The translations under genes were made by a program, and so were the position numbers. A DNA stretch of 64,000 bases from Phorcus lineatus (lineage: Eukaryota > Mollusca > Gastropoda > Trochida > Trochidae), in assembly GCA_921293015.1 (NCBI GenBank), contig OV121083.1, positions 28,946,908 through 29,010,907 on the forward strand, read 5' to 3'. Below the pieces are notes generated by a model. The model did no database searches and was not told the DNA's origin. It saw only the letters and a program-made list of their open reading frames with translations. How positions within the stretch are numbered: the stretch's first letter is position 1; each line of letters starts with the position of its first letter. This document shows, one piece after another, positions 47,301 through 58,866 of the stretch.

Positions 47301-50300
47301 AGAGAAGGTGGACTAAAGATGATGAGGCAGCGAGAGTCATACAGACCAGCTACAGGAGACATCGTGCCAAGAAGGACCTGGAGACAAGGAAGAAAGAGAA
47401 AGAGCAGTATGAACAAACGATGGAGCAACTTGAAAAGGAGGTACAAATCTATCTTGTTATTAGATTGATCAGATGAAAATTGTGGGAACAGCTCAATCAT
47501 GTTTGCAAGAATATTTATCGTTATCGGACAACAAGGCTCTTGTTAATTTTGCAGACTATATCACTCCCTCCTGGATTCCGCGGAGGAATATTAAAAATTC
47601 TGCGGCAGATTTAAGTCAATTCTGCACCCAATTTAACCAAATTCTGCATAAGATTCTGCAACTTAAAACACTACAAAAGAAGCCTAAAATGATATAATAC
47701 TTCATTTTCTACACAATTCTTACACTTCTTTTAGAGCTGGGTGATATTGAATTGCTGTCAAAGGATAAACTTGTGAATGTAACATCTTGAGTTGTGAAAA
47801 AAAATACTCTGTAACCAGTATTTTAGTTCGTTTTTGTGTAACCATACATAATTTTTCCATGTATTTGTTTGTTTTTAAAAAAAAAAAATTTCAACTTACA
47901 AAATGAGTAAATTCTGCGGCAGAAAATGATGAATTCTGCAGACATTCTTCATTAAAATAACTTTTCCGCGGACCGTACCATTTTCTGCATTGGAAGCCTA
48001 TTTCCGCGATTTTTTCTGCAACCGCGGAATTGCAGAATCCAGGAGGGACTGCCATATGTTTCCAAAGCACATTTAAATTCTTTCAAAAACATGCTTTATA
48101 TTTATACTGCCACTGATGATAATTGTCAAATATATTGTTGTTCTTATTCACACATTACATGGATGATATATGTATACATGTGGCTGAAATATATATGTGA
48201 TAACAAATAAACATGTTAAACGCAACAAAGAAATAATGATAAAGGTCTAACCCATAACAGGAATATCTGGGGATCATGTTTGATATGTGTTTATCCTAAC
48301 GAGTAGGTTTAGGGTTAGGTCTCACTATACCCCTGCTACTAGTAGGTTTACTAGTACTGCAGTAGTATAGTGAGACCTAACCCTAAACCTACTAGTAGCA
48401 GGGGTATAGTAAGACCTAACCCTAAACCTACTAGTAGCAGGGGTATAGTGAGATCTAACCCTAACCCTACTAGTAGCAGGGGTATAGTGAGACCTAACCC
48501 TAAAACTACTAGTAGCAGGGGTATAGTGAGACCTAACCCTAAACCTACTAGTTGCAGGGGTATAGTGAGATCTAACCCTAACCCTACTAGTAGCAGGAGG
48601 ATATTGAGACCTAACCCTAAACCTACTAGTTGCAAGGGTATAGTGAGACCTAACCCTAAACCTACTAGTTGCAGGGGTATAGTGAGACCTAACCCTAAAA
48701 CTACTAGTTGCAGGGGTATAGTGAGACCTAACCCTAAAACTACTAGTTGCAGGGGTATAGTGAGACCTAACCCTAAACCTACTAGTAGCAGGAGGATATT
48801 GAGACCTAACCCTAAACCTACTAGTTGCAGGGGTATAGTGAAACCTAACCCTAAACCTACTAGTTGCAGGGGTATAGTGAGACCTAACCCTAAACCTACT
48901 AGTTGCAGGGGTATAGTGAGATCTAACCCTAACCCTACTAGTAGCAGGAGGATATTGAGACCTAACCCTAAACCTACTAGTTGCAGGGGTATAGTGAGAC
49001 CTAACCCTAAACCTACTAGTTGCAGGGGTATAGTGAGACCTAACCCTAAAACTACTAGTTGCAGGGGTATAGTGAGACCTAACCCTAAACCTACTAGTTG
49101 CAGGGGTATAGTGAGACCTAACCCTAAACCTACTAGTTGCAGGGGTATAGTGAGACCTAACCCTAAAACTACTAGTTGCAGGGGTATAGTGAGACCTAAC
49201 CCTAAACCTACTAGTTGCAGGGGTATAGTGAGACCTAACCCTAAACCTACTAGTTGCAGGGGTATAGTGAGACCTAACCCTAAACCTACTAGTTGCAGGG
49301 GTATAGTGAGACCTAACCCTAAACCTACTAGTTGCAGGGGTATAGTGAGACCTAACCCTAAACCTACTAGTTGCAGGGGTATAGTGAGACCTAACCCTAA
49401 ACCTACTAGTTGCAGGGGTATAGTGAGACCTAACCCTAAACCTACTAGTTGCAGGGGTATAGTGAGACCTAACCCTAAAACTACTAGTTGCAGGGGTATA
49501 GTGAGACCTAACCCTAAACCTACTAGTTGCAGGGGTATAGTGAGACCTAACCCTAAACCTACTAGTTGCAGGGGTATAGTGAGACCTAACCCTAAAACTA
49601 CTAGTTGCAGGGGTATAGTGAGACCTCAGCAGAACATGGTGACTTTGTTTTTCATCATGGACACATCTCTTCTGTCTTTCAGGCTTTTGTGAAGCTGGTT
49701 AAAATGCAGCAAGAGGAAGCAGAAAGAGAGAGGCAGAAGGAAGAAGAAGAAAGAAAAAGGAAAGCAGAGCAAAGAAAAAGAATCAAACGGATTTTAGAGG
49801 CAGCTTTTGATGGGGATAATGATGAAATATTAACAATTCTAAAAGAGGTAAAGTTACTATTGTATTTTTAAAAAACAAGTATAGAAGTGGATGGAGCTCA
49901 GACTCCCCCAGTTTCCCAAGGGTGTCATCAAACTCCAAATTAACGAAAGGCCCATCTATTGAAACTGATTTAGACTGTGGGTAAAATTGATTGACATTTT
50001 GGGTTTACAGTTTCAGAGGAGGTTTCAGTGTTGTGAACTTTACAAGTTGATGTTTATCAGTTTCATTGTACACATATAGGGATATTGCTTGAGTTTGAAA
50101 AAGCTTAAATGTACAGGGATTTACCGGACGCAATATATTGCGTCCTGTACGCATAAAATAATACAATGGACGCAAGAAAACGCAGGACAGGACACAGGGA
50201 CGCAGGAAAATTCCATTGTTATAAACCAATGACGGTACGAAAATGTAAGCTGATAGACTTTGCATCAGTTGTGTGCCGTAAATATTGAGTCGACTTTCAT

Positions 50301-53300
50301 TCTTAGTTTCGTTTTGGTAAGGAATTCCAATTCTATTTTTATCTACGGCGATCTGACCATGCGCTTGATTTCTGTTTAAAACCCAATTAACAATCACCCC
50401 TTGAATATATGCAAGATATTGTTTCAGCAACCTAGAATATATAAGGTTATGATAAAGAGTGACCCAGAATCATTAACCTCTTGTTAAGCTTTGTTCTTAT
50501 GCCTCCCTGCCCTGCCCTGCCCTGCCCTGCCCTGCCCTGCCCTGCCCTGCCCTGCCCTTATAGTCCAGTAAATAAAGAGAAGAGGTTGGACAAAATTGCT
50601 TTATTTTGTTTCTCACCTGAATTTGATAGGAATTTAGTGTTTGAAAATCAGGGACATGTTATACTGGATTTATAGCGAGTAAATTTAAAATTAAAACCTC
50701 AATTTTAGATTTACTCGCTATTAAGTATAACATGTCTCTGATTTTCAAACACACTGGGTTTATCTCTCTAATCATATTTAGGTGCTTGTCATTTATTTTT
50801 TATTTTTTCCTTTTATCAGTTAGTCCATTGAATTTAAAAAATCATTTGATAACTGTCAATTAATTGGAAAGGAAAGGTATGCAAATCTATTTTATTAGAT
50901 TGACTTCATTTCCATGACATTAGATAAAGCATAATTCTTCAGAAATAGCCTTTGTTTTGAGTAAATCAAACAGTCAAAAGTCATACTCCTCTTCATTTAA
51001 ACTTTGAGCGCTCTGTATCCCCACGTTACCTGTTTTCGAGCGTCACGCCTTTTCGAGCCCCTAAAACACGGGTATGAAATTCTTTCAAATCATCAGTTAG
51101 AAAATAACTACGTAACGTAATGTTAGGAGAAAGTTCCAAAATCATCGGAAAGAATTAATTTTCTTGTGTTAGTCTTTATTTCGGGCATTTAACCAATAAT
51201 TATTATTCCGTTTAAAAAACATTGATTTCAGCTAATACAGTTTAAAGTCATGGTTTCAAGCTATCAACGATCCAAACCAGACGTTTGTGAGCAGTTTGAA
51301 CTAATTTTGATTGAAGAACATGAACTTGCTGTCAGAATCACATGACTGGCATCATGTGACATGTTATATTTAACTCTACGCCCGATCGACAGTTGGGGTC
51401 GTCTCATAAACGATAGGTCTGTTTTCACCCGGTTTGGCAGGCCGCCAAAGAACTTCGGGTCACCGATCGATGCATATTTTGCTAAAATTGTAAGTCGAAA
51501 AGCTCTTGCAAATTCGGATATCATCAACAATTTGAATCAAAATACTATGTTATCATCAAAATGAAACAAATCTAAGAATTATTTTATATACAATATCAAA
51601 TTTCCGTACGTATAACTGTAAGGGTCTAAAACTTAGATTTCTGGCGTCAGGGACATCAAGACAAGTGGCACAGCAACAAATACATGACTATTGCATTTTA
51701 AATGTAATTCAATTATTAAAGATTTAAGTTGTGTATATCTTGAATTTATCCAAAGGCGTGTTTAATCACAAATGATACCAACTATGTTCATCAATTACTA
51801 CGAGTCAAGTGCACACCTGAGCTGCTGAAGGGATTATTGCGCAGATGCGCCCTGATATTAACATACGATTTTATTTTATTTCTTTTAATCAAACTTCACA
51901 TCAGGTAAGTAAATGTAGACTATTATTATTTTCTGGTGAAAAGTCAATAATTAGATGATGTCATAAAAGAATTGTCATTTAAAATTAATTGCCAAAACGA
52001 CAAAAACATATGATGTTGAAAGGGGTGTCCATGCTATAACAAAGGTATCGGAAACGCTGATATTCCATTGTCATATCAATAACTAAACATATGCTTTGAA
52101 AAAATTATTCTTTTCAGATGTTTAAAAAAATTTTATGTTGCAAAGTTGATTCAGTATTTTGAACTTTTGAAATCGGCCCCCGAAAAGTGAATATACGTTG
52201 ACTACGTCACAAAATCTGAGGGGCTCGAAAACAGGTGACCTTTTCGAAGTTAGGAGATATTCTTGCAATAAATAGGGGTATATGTTATAGAATTACGTAT
52301 CTAAGGAGAAAAAAAAATTTTGATACTGATAAGATAAGATTTAAGTACAAATGATATTTGTTCTATTACAAATGTTGCTGTTTGCCTTAGGGGCTCGAAA
52401 ACACTGTACGCGAGGTTATATTGACTTTCTTAGAATGACTGAGAAAGCTTGTTTATATGTTAACAGAGCCAACACAACAGAAAGATTTAGATATCCCAGA
52501 CTTGGCCTTAGTAAATCCATTAAATTTACCAAAAAGCATGCTCGTAGTATGTATCTTGTATATTTGATTGATTTGGTTATATACCTATCCATCAATATAT
52601 GCGTAGGGCAGTGTTCTTATTGTAGTAGTGTATGGTTGCGGTATTATTTTTGCAGCTTGTCAGTCTGGGTCCTCTGAATAACACATACCTTCTGATTTTG
52701 TCTCTTTACCATTCAAGTGCCAATCATCAGTCATCTGTCTAAAAACATCAACCAAAATCATCAAAATTGGGACCCTACAAATTACAGTAGATCCTGACTT
52801 CACTGGATGCGATACAGTGTCAAGACCATATGGTATAGCTTGCCAGCCCAAGGTCTTATGCAAAACTTTGGTTGAATTCATGAAACCATATGAATAAGGG
52901 TGATGTTTGTATGCATGGTCAAGCAGCTATCGAAGTATGGTTTGTTGACTTTGAAAGATCAGCAAGGTTCAGCAGAAAAATGATTTCCAGATCAATCTAT
53001 ATTCCCCTTTAATCCCTTCCACCTACCACATATTCAAGCACATACCACAGCTACAGGGTTTACAATCAAGTTCAAACATTGCTGGGTAATGATCTCGATG
53101 CAACCAATGGGGATTTGAGATCTACAAATGTCGGAATGAGAAGAGACTAAAGCAATAAATGATAGGAAAGGATGTTGTGCCAGCATGTTTGCTGAAGCTA
53201 GTCAAATGTAACTGCAATGGAAGGTATGACAAAAACACTTGCTCCACATATATCTACATACATTCATTCACTATTTCTAAAAATATTTCTCCACATTACA

Positions 53301-56300
53301 ACATTATATACTATTTGTCACAACCGAAAAAAACAAATACAACTTTTGAACAAAGTAGTTACTTAGTTAAACAAAGTGTCCAGTGGCATCCAGCCTGTGA
53401 GACATCGAAGTTTGGTCTTAATCTGTCTATACTAGGGGTGGTTGAGGCAAGAATCAAATCTACAAATGAAGATTCCTGAGTCAAAGGTTCCTTCCAAACA
53501 AAATTTCAGCTTTTGTGAAAAGGCAGTAGTCATGTAGAAGTCATAATCAGAAAAGTTACCAGATGATGGAGGATGAGGGACCAGTTCATTGGCTTAATTA
53601 GCCAGTCAGACCTGACTATGAAACTACTTAGGTTTTGGTTTGTCAGAAAAATGAGGATTTACAAGCGATATTGATTTTTTTGTAAATGGGTAATTGATTA
53701 AGGTTCATGTAAAAATGATTACCTGTAAATGCTTTGTAAGAGAGAAGAAATATAATCAATAGGTTATTCTTTATCCACCTTTTAAAATGATTACTTATTA
53801 CTCTTATGTAATCATAAGCTGATTACACAAAAAAAGCATTTTACTACAGATAAACCTGACAATAAGGGGCTGAACAATTGTAGCAATGTTATTTCACATT
53901 AGCTGCAGTATTAGAAATTTTAGGGATGAGTCTCTTGTGGAATTTGAACCGACCGGTTGATGTCCTCAGTGTTTATACCTGGGTAACTTATGGTCTCAGT
54001 GCCAAAATGCGATATAAGAATTATACAACAACTAGATATAGGTTAAAAGAAGTTAATGTCTGTAAATTCATTGAGTTCCATTAATATTTACAAGATTACA
54101 ACCTTTAATATCCGATTTGCTTTTAGGTATCTGATCTAGATGACAAGAATGGTGTAGGTCGAGATAGCATTGGTCGTGTGATCCGAGAGAAACATCTGCT
54201 GGCTGTCGTGGATTCTGAAGATGCTAATGAAAACACGCCTTTATCCGAGGCTGCCAGTGAGTGCGCACTTGTCAGATGTCAACTGGGAAAAATCACTTTT
54301 CTAAGGAATTTGTACAATACTGTGACCAATAATCATGAGATATTTACTCATGGGCAGACGATTGTAACCAAAATATTTTTTTATTTATCTTTTATTTGAA
54401 TTTTTCAAAAGTTAAAGACAGGTTTATACATCATACCAGAATGTAACCCAAATACTTTTTTTGTGTCAATAGATACAAAATTTGACCTGAATTTGGGGAT
54501 ATATCTTTCCAAATAACTGTATGGAGTTCATGTATATATGATACAGACAGAATGCCGAGATTAATAATTGAACTGAGAGAATGGGCTTGTAGTATGTTGT
54601 ATTTAGGAGCGACTCAGCCACATGTGGAAAAATGTCAGCTGTTACCGATGTAACACGTCTGACAGGTCTAAAAGGTGAATATTGAGGGTCACAAACACCC
54701 ATCATTTACAGTTGCTTCTCTAGAGGCAAACTATTGTGAAACTGTTTTTGGGCATCCAGTAAGCATGTCTTCACCATAATGGTTTCATTGCCTACTGACC
54801 GCTGAAAGCACCAACATTGATGTCATAACTTCGATGTCAAAGCCTAAGGTGGACAGGAATTTGGAGCAATGGCAAAAATGGCAAAAAAATGACTCCAGAT
54901 ATGTCCCCGATTGAACACACGTGGGACCACCTTTGATGATAAATTAAGCAAGCCAACAAGCGCCAGCCATAAATACAGACAATGAAGTGTTGCAAGATCA
55001 GACAATTGAGACAAGGACATTCGCCATACGACCTGTTTATCATTGCATAGGCTGATAAACTTTATCTGTGGTAAACCTTGTGTCATGTAAAATGTTGTCA
55101 ACACATGAATGTTCCAAATATACAAAGCCAAAAAAGTACCCCCAAATGAAAACCATTGGTATATTATAAAATCTAAACCATTCGAAACAGCTCTTGAACA
55201 TAGTTATTCAGTTAGGATCAAGGTTTGAATCTGTTATGTTTTCAAAAGGAAAATGATCGCACAAATGAAGATCTGAAAAAAAAGCATGCAGCATGAATAT
55301 TGCAAAATCCAAATCTTGTTATGGTCGATAGCAGCCTTGTCCATTGCAACAAAAAATGCCAAGTAAACAAATGACTGAAGTAGTAAATTGGCAGATTATT
55401 GGCCTACACAGAGCTGGACTTTCCTTCATGGTGATTGCAAGAATAGGACGTCCTCACTCCAAAGTAAGACGTTTGGTCAGAAAATATGAACAAACGTAAG
55501 GAAACGCAGAACAGGCAGACCTCTGACAGAGATGACAGAAATGAGCTGAGGCTAGTAAGGCGGCATCCATTTGCTTCAAGTTCCACCCTCAACTGTCATC
55601 ATCCGCTCAGCTTCTAAACAGTTAGAATTCATCTTTGACTTATCAAGCGCCCTAAACTTATAAACAATCACAGATGACTACGTCTGGCATGGTGTAGACA
55701 CAGATAAGGAATGAACTTGAGATCTTGGAGAAGAGTCCACTGGTCTGACGAGAGCAGATTCCTTCTGCATGTTGTTGATGGCAGAATTAGAGTTTGGAGG
55801 CGTGCTGGTACAGCTTATGCAGCAAGAAACATCATGCCAACTGTACCATATGGTGGTGGATCTGGTATGGGAATGCTTTTCAGTTGATTGCAAGCTTGAT
55901 TTGGTAAGCATACACTGCAATCTGGCAGGGGCTTGCTACATCCAGGAAGTGCTCAATCCAGTTGTCATTCCGCATTTTGATAATCACCCATTTGCCACCA
56001 GACCACTATTCATGGATGATAATGCTCGGCCCTTTGGGACATTTGAGGGACGCAAAATTCAATGACAGGATCCTCCTCCACAAAATTAGAATCAGCATTG
56101 CGGAGTGGCACTAGTTGCCCATGGAACAATTCCGATGAGGAGGCAAGTGTTCGGTGGAAGTTTACGATATTGACTGATTGTGTTAAACAATAACTCACTC
56201 ACTCACTCACCTTGAATTTTCATGCAATGTTTGGCATAAATTTCTCACATGCCAGAAGGTAATGGTATTCCTCATTTAAGTTTATGTTACAGCCAGTGAA

Positions 56301-56965
56301 CTGTTTTCTTGGTATTCACAGACTCCTGGTTCAAATATTCATTCTGTTTTATTTAAACTCTTTCAACAATACATTATCATGCAAAAAGTATGGGGGTGCA
56401 ACACGTTTTTGGCTATGTATATCATAGAAACATGACAAAAAATCTCTGGTTGTTGTCCAGTAACAGTAAAAGTGCAAGGTGATGTTTCTTATGCCCGTGA
56501 GTTTATGACAGCATGAATAATAATGTTAACCCAGGAGTTGATGAAATAACAGTTCTCAATAGGTCATCAATTATCAGACTAACAACTGTACTGGTAAGGT
56601 CTCTTCCTCTGTTGGGCAGTGGTGTGTGCAGACTGATAGCTAGTGTATATGTTGTATACACAGATGGAGGCAATGCAGACACTATCCTGCTGCTGCTAGA
56701 GCGGGGTGCCAACCCAAACTCCCAGGGGCACTTCCGACGTACACCTCTATATCGAGCAGCCTTTGCTGGTCACCTCCATGCATGTCAGGTACAGATTAAT
56801 GTTCATTCCATACAAAGCATCTCTTCATAAAAATTGAATTAAAACAACCTCGCAAATTGTTGATTATTTTTGTGTGTGATGAGATGGTGATAATTTCTGC
56901 AGGTGCTACTTCAGAATGGAGCAGATCCAAGGATTTATGCTGCTGATGGTCAAACTCCTGAACAG
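44286..56965 (+). CDS. IQANK1: IQ motif and ankyrin repeat protein (IQANK1-like), 5' six exons
   Basis: Exons 44286-44394, 47229-47440, 49683-49847, 54127-54256, 56664-56788 and 56903-56965 join with consistent phases (1,0,0,1,0,0) into 268 residues with no stop. Order: basic N-terminus (MPPKK...KGPGKK, KAPGKGKAVGSG type); an IQ calmodulin-binding motif VIQTSYRRHRAKKDLE (73-88); a highly charged coiled coil (88-145); a short acidic helix (DGDNDEILTILKE); then ankyrin repeats (TPLSEAANGGNADTILLLLE, RGANPNSQGHF, RTPLYRAAFAGHLHACQVLL, NGADPRIYAADGQTPEQ). Likely a calmodulin-responsive scaffold, perhaps ciliary or axonemal, but its role is not established. The gene runs on past exon 6 (donor CAG|GTATGT); later exons were not found. 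The IQANK1 name is by domain order and recognition. Confidence 0.82.
44395..47228 (+). repeat. IQANK1-like intron 1 with a dispersed-repeat copy
   Basis: AT-rich. 46090-46330 carries a copy of the dispersed repeat seen at 33290-33490 ('ggcccgttgtctgtcgtctg', 'cgtaaacttctaacat', 'aaagctgaaattttg'). A short (TA)n lies at 45197-45212. Acceptor TATTTTGACAG. Confidence 0.6.
47229..47440 (+). CDS. IQANK1: IQANK1-like exon 2 (IQ motif)
   Basis: Residues 37-107: SKKTVRAPGKGKAVGSGPAE, KAEERRWTKDDEAARVIQTS, YRRHRAKKDLETRKKEKEQY, EQTMEQLEKE. Contains the IQ motif and the start of the coiled coil. Donor GAG|GTACAA, phase 0. Confidence 0.85.
47562..48051. mobile_element. TIR element with CCGCGG-rich ends in intron 2
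   Basis: Inverted ends CACTCCCTCCTGGATTC (47562) and GAATCCAGGAGGGACTG (to 48051); further in, CCGCGGA and 'aattctgcggcag' recur in both halves. The ~490-bp interior is non-coding. The CA..TG ends would suit an hAT-type MITE, but an 8-bp duplication is not clear. Confidence 0.7.
48303..48349. repeat. Inverted unit at the head of the 39-bp array
   Basis: GTAGGTTTAGGGTTAGGTCT followed by CACTATACCCCTGCTACTAG is the reverse complement of the repeat unit that starts 16 bp later in forward orientation, giving a head-to-head palindrome. Confidence 0.92.
48365..49626. repeat. 39-bp telomere-like minisatellite, 32 unit lengths
   Basis: Unit GTATAGTGAGACCTAACCCT then AAACCTACTAGTTGCAGGG. First and last GTATAG are 1248 bp apart = 32 x 39, so no net length change. 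CCTAACCCTAAACC is close to two telomere hexamers (TTAGGG on the other strand). Since 39 is 13 codons and no frame stop occurs, the array gives a 440-codon open frame (RPNPKPTSCRGIV repeats), probably an intronic artefact. Ends 56 bp before exon 3. Confidence 0.96.
49683..49847 (+). CDS. IQANK1: IQANK1-like exon 3 (coiled coil)
   Basis: Residues 108-162: AFVKLVKMQQEEAERERQKE, EEERKRKAEQRKRIKRILEA, AFDGDNDEILTILKE. Acceptor CTTCTGTCTTTCAG, donor GAG|GTAAAG. The adjoining minisatellite stops just before the pyrimidine tract, so the acceptor is intact. Confidence 0.88.
50504..50558. repeat. (CCTGC)n microsatellite
   Basis: About eleven CCTGC pentamers in a row. Confidence 0.95.
50636..50755. mobile_element. 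Foldback element, ~120 bp
   Basis: Left arm AGTGTTTGAAAATCAGGGAC, then 'atgttatact' and 'agcgagtaaat'; the right arm is the complement with few mismatches, closing at 50755. It lies immediately after the CCTGC microsatellite. Confidence 0.82.
54127..54256 (+). CDS. IQANK1: IQANK1-like exon 4
   Basis: Residues 163-205 plus one base: VSDLDDKNGVGRDSIGRVIR, EKHLLAVVDSEDANENTPLS, EAA. The ENTPLSEAA stretch opens the first ankyrin repeat. Donor GCCA|GTGAGT; exon 5 completes Asn206 (A|AT). Confidence 0.88.
54850..55100 (+). pseudogene. Tc1-like transposase C-terminal fragment
   Basis: QWQKMTPDMSPIEHTWDHL and stop, within intron 4: the block around the last catalytic Glu of a Tc1 transposase ('WPA.SPDM.PIEH.WD.L'). 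Downstream sequence to ~55100 vaguely follows the family C-terminus in several frames. Confidence 0.65.
55356..56165 (+). pseudogene. Tc1-like transposase, N-terminal and middle part
   Basis: MPSKQMTEVVNWQIIGLHRA, GLSFMVIARIGRPHSKVRRL (HTH), then with many stops and frame changes WQN.SLE, DCKLDLVSIHCNLAGACYIQ, EVLNPVVIPHFDNHPFATRP, LFMDDNARP (second catalytic Asp). The C-terminal part is missing here; a matching piece lies upstream at 54850. Ends with (TCAC)n at 56198-56215. Confidence 0.85.
56664..56788 (+). CDS. IQANK1: IQANK1-like exon 5 (ankyrin repeats)
   Basis: Residues 207-247: GGNADTILLLLERGANPNSQ, GHFRRTPLYRAAFAGHLHAC, Q. Classic ankyrin helices and the TPLYRAAFAGH turn. Acceptor TGTATACACAG, donor CAG|GTACAG. 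Confidence 0.9.
56903..56965 (+). CDS. IQANK1: IQANK1-like exon 6
   Basis: Residues 248-268: VLLQNGADPRIYAADGQTPE, Q. Second helix and beta-turn of an ankyrin repeat. Acceptor ATTTCTGCAG, donor CAG|GTATGT, phase 0, intron 5 only 114 bp. Confidence 0.88.
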
Positions 56966-58866
56966 GTATGTTTCTTAAGTCTTCTGAAATTCCTCAACAC
57001 AATCACCAATCTCTCTTACAGCAAAAACTAGAAAAGTAACAACAAAATACCACTGTTAATTTTTATAACAGATGCAGGTATAGGTTTCTAATATGCAAAG
57101 AGTTTTCACCTGACACAAGTTATTATCTGATATTGGAGATTTAAACAATTAAGTTTGTTGTTTTTTCTCTCAAGTTGTGAAAATAGGAGACAAAAGAAAG
57201 TTTGGAGGGGGGGGGAAGATGTCAGTATAACCTATTTCCTGTTGGATCTAGACCATTCAAAACCAAGTTTATAAAGGAGTGATAATGATATCCATAGCCC
57301 AGGTTTTTCTTCCAGCATTTGAGGTAGCTTTAACATAAGATAAGCTTTGTGTGGCAGTCTAAAGGTATGGAGATGATGGCACAGCATTGGTACACAATAG
57401 CTGAGACTAGTCATAAACATACTCTGTAGATTGGTTATACCACGTCTCTGAGAACCATGTTTGTGGGGTTTGCTTGGAGACAGCAGTAAAACATTTACAG
57501 AATGATGTATGAACTGCTTCTATCATTTTGCTGTATGATGTTCCCCACACCTTGGCCCTGTAACATTGACATTCACTTTTCCTCAATTGACAATATTGTA
57601 TAAAATAAGTTTGACAGAAAGAGAACTGAAAAAAATCAAGATTGTAGAAAAATCTCAAAAAGTACGGGCCAAAAGTAACCAGGTTATTTATCTATTGACG
57701 AACATTGTCTAGGATTATGCTGTTCAGGTGCATTTATTTTGGCCAAGTGATTGATTGTAGAGATGTACATGTACTAACAGCTAGTGTTCAAATGATCAGC
57801 ATGTCCTCAAGGGAGAAAGCAAGTCTTTTAGTCAAACAGTTGGCTGAAGAACCTGAAAGAACACTACTAAGCATACAATAATTTCAGGAAACAAGGTGTT
57901 CTTTGTTTCTTTGTCCCTGGTTTAAAGATTCAAAGTATTGCATGCGTAAGGTATGTAGAGGTCGCAACTCTGCATGGACAACTTATCTTTTAACTGCACT
58001 GACGAAAACGTAATCTAGATTGAGTTTCAAATATCTTCATCCAGATTATTGCACAAAGTTTATTTGAATAATTGAGTACTTTTGACAGATTTCCAGGGTG
58101 TAGTATGAATATTTTAAATATTTAGATATCATATATCATATGATGCAGATACTTTCTTTTTAATATCATTGTTGAATGACAGAAATACTTCAAGGTTTTA
58201 TTCTTTAGAAATTCTCTATGAAGAATGTATGAGTTCAATATGGCTACATTTATCACATTAAATCAAACGCTTTCACCATATTAGACTTTTAATTTTGAAG
58301 AAGATCTGGTCAGCCCGTCCACTACACCCATGGACTTGTTGTATTCATTCATGTAATATGTGTTCTTGTGCTCAGTTCTTCATTTGTGTTTCTACAGTTT
58401 CTGTGTCTTCAACAGTAGGCATGACTTCCTACCTCAAAACAAATAGGTCTTGGTTGTAAGCGACAAACATACCCCTTTCAATCTGATAAAACTCAAGTCA
58501 TTGATTTGCTTCCTAGTCTTATTTTAGGTTGTTACTTGCCATTCATCTATGATCTGACAAGATTTTGTGTCAAGTAAATTGTACTATTAAAATGGTCATG
58601 ATCAAAATCGGATATTTATCAATAATCGTATTCAGGGTGGGGAAAAAGCCCTGCAGTTTGGGCGCCGCCCTTCAAGCTTTGTTTTGAATTCCGGTGTGTA
58701 AAACATTTTGCTATAATGTGAGGTGAGCATGTGATCCATTGAGTGAACAAAATACTAGGCTGGGTGCACTCTTACTCTGAGACGTCTTGACAAACAGGTT
58801 CTTGGAACTTGAATTCACTGAAGAGAAGTCAAGCATTGCAAAACAGTTGTTAACCATAGCTGACAA
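56966..58866. other. Intron 6 of IQANK1-like gene or beyond; no exon found
   Basis: I checked pyrimidine-AG sites near 57020, 57315 and 58395; each runs into a stop in phase 0. No next exon could be supported. Confidence 0.4.

Larger units (their letters stand above)
49848..54126 (+). other. IQANK1-like intron 3
   Basis: 4.3 kb with a CCTGC microsatellite (50504-50558), a 120-bp foldback (50636-50755) and no recognisable coding exon. Motifs 'gggctcgaaaac' at 52210 and 52390 recur but form no clear repeat. Ends TTGCTTTTAG. Confidence 0.6.

Noticed and set aside
48370..49692. 440-codon open frame of RPNPKPTSCRGIV repeats as a secreted or structural repeat protein
   Set aside because: It is a direct translation of a 39-bp minisatellite in an intron; the frame is open only because 39 is a multiple of 3. 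The reverse strand is also open over part of the array.
52351..52677. 108-codon plus-strand frame in IQANK1-like intron 3
   Set aside because: No ankyrin or other domain pattern, no fitting splice sites; treated as chance.
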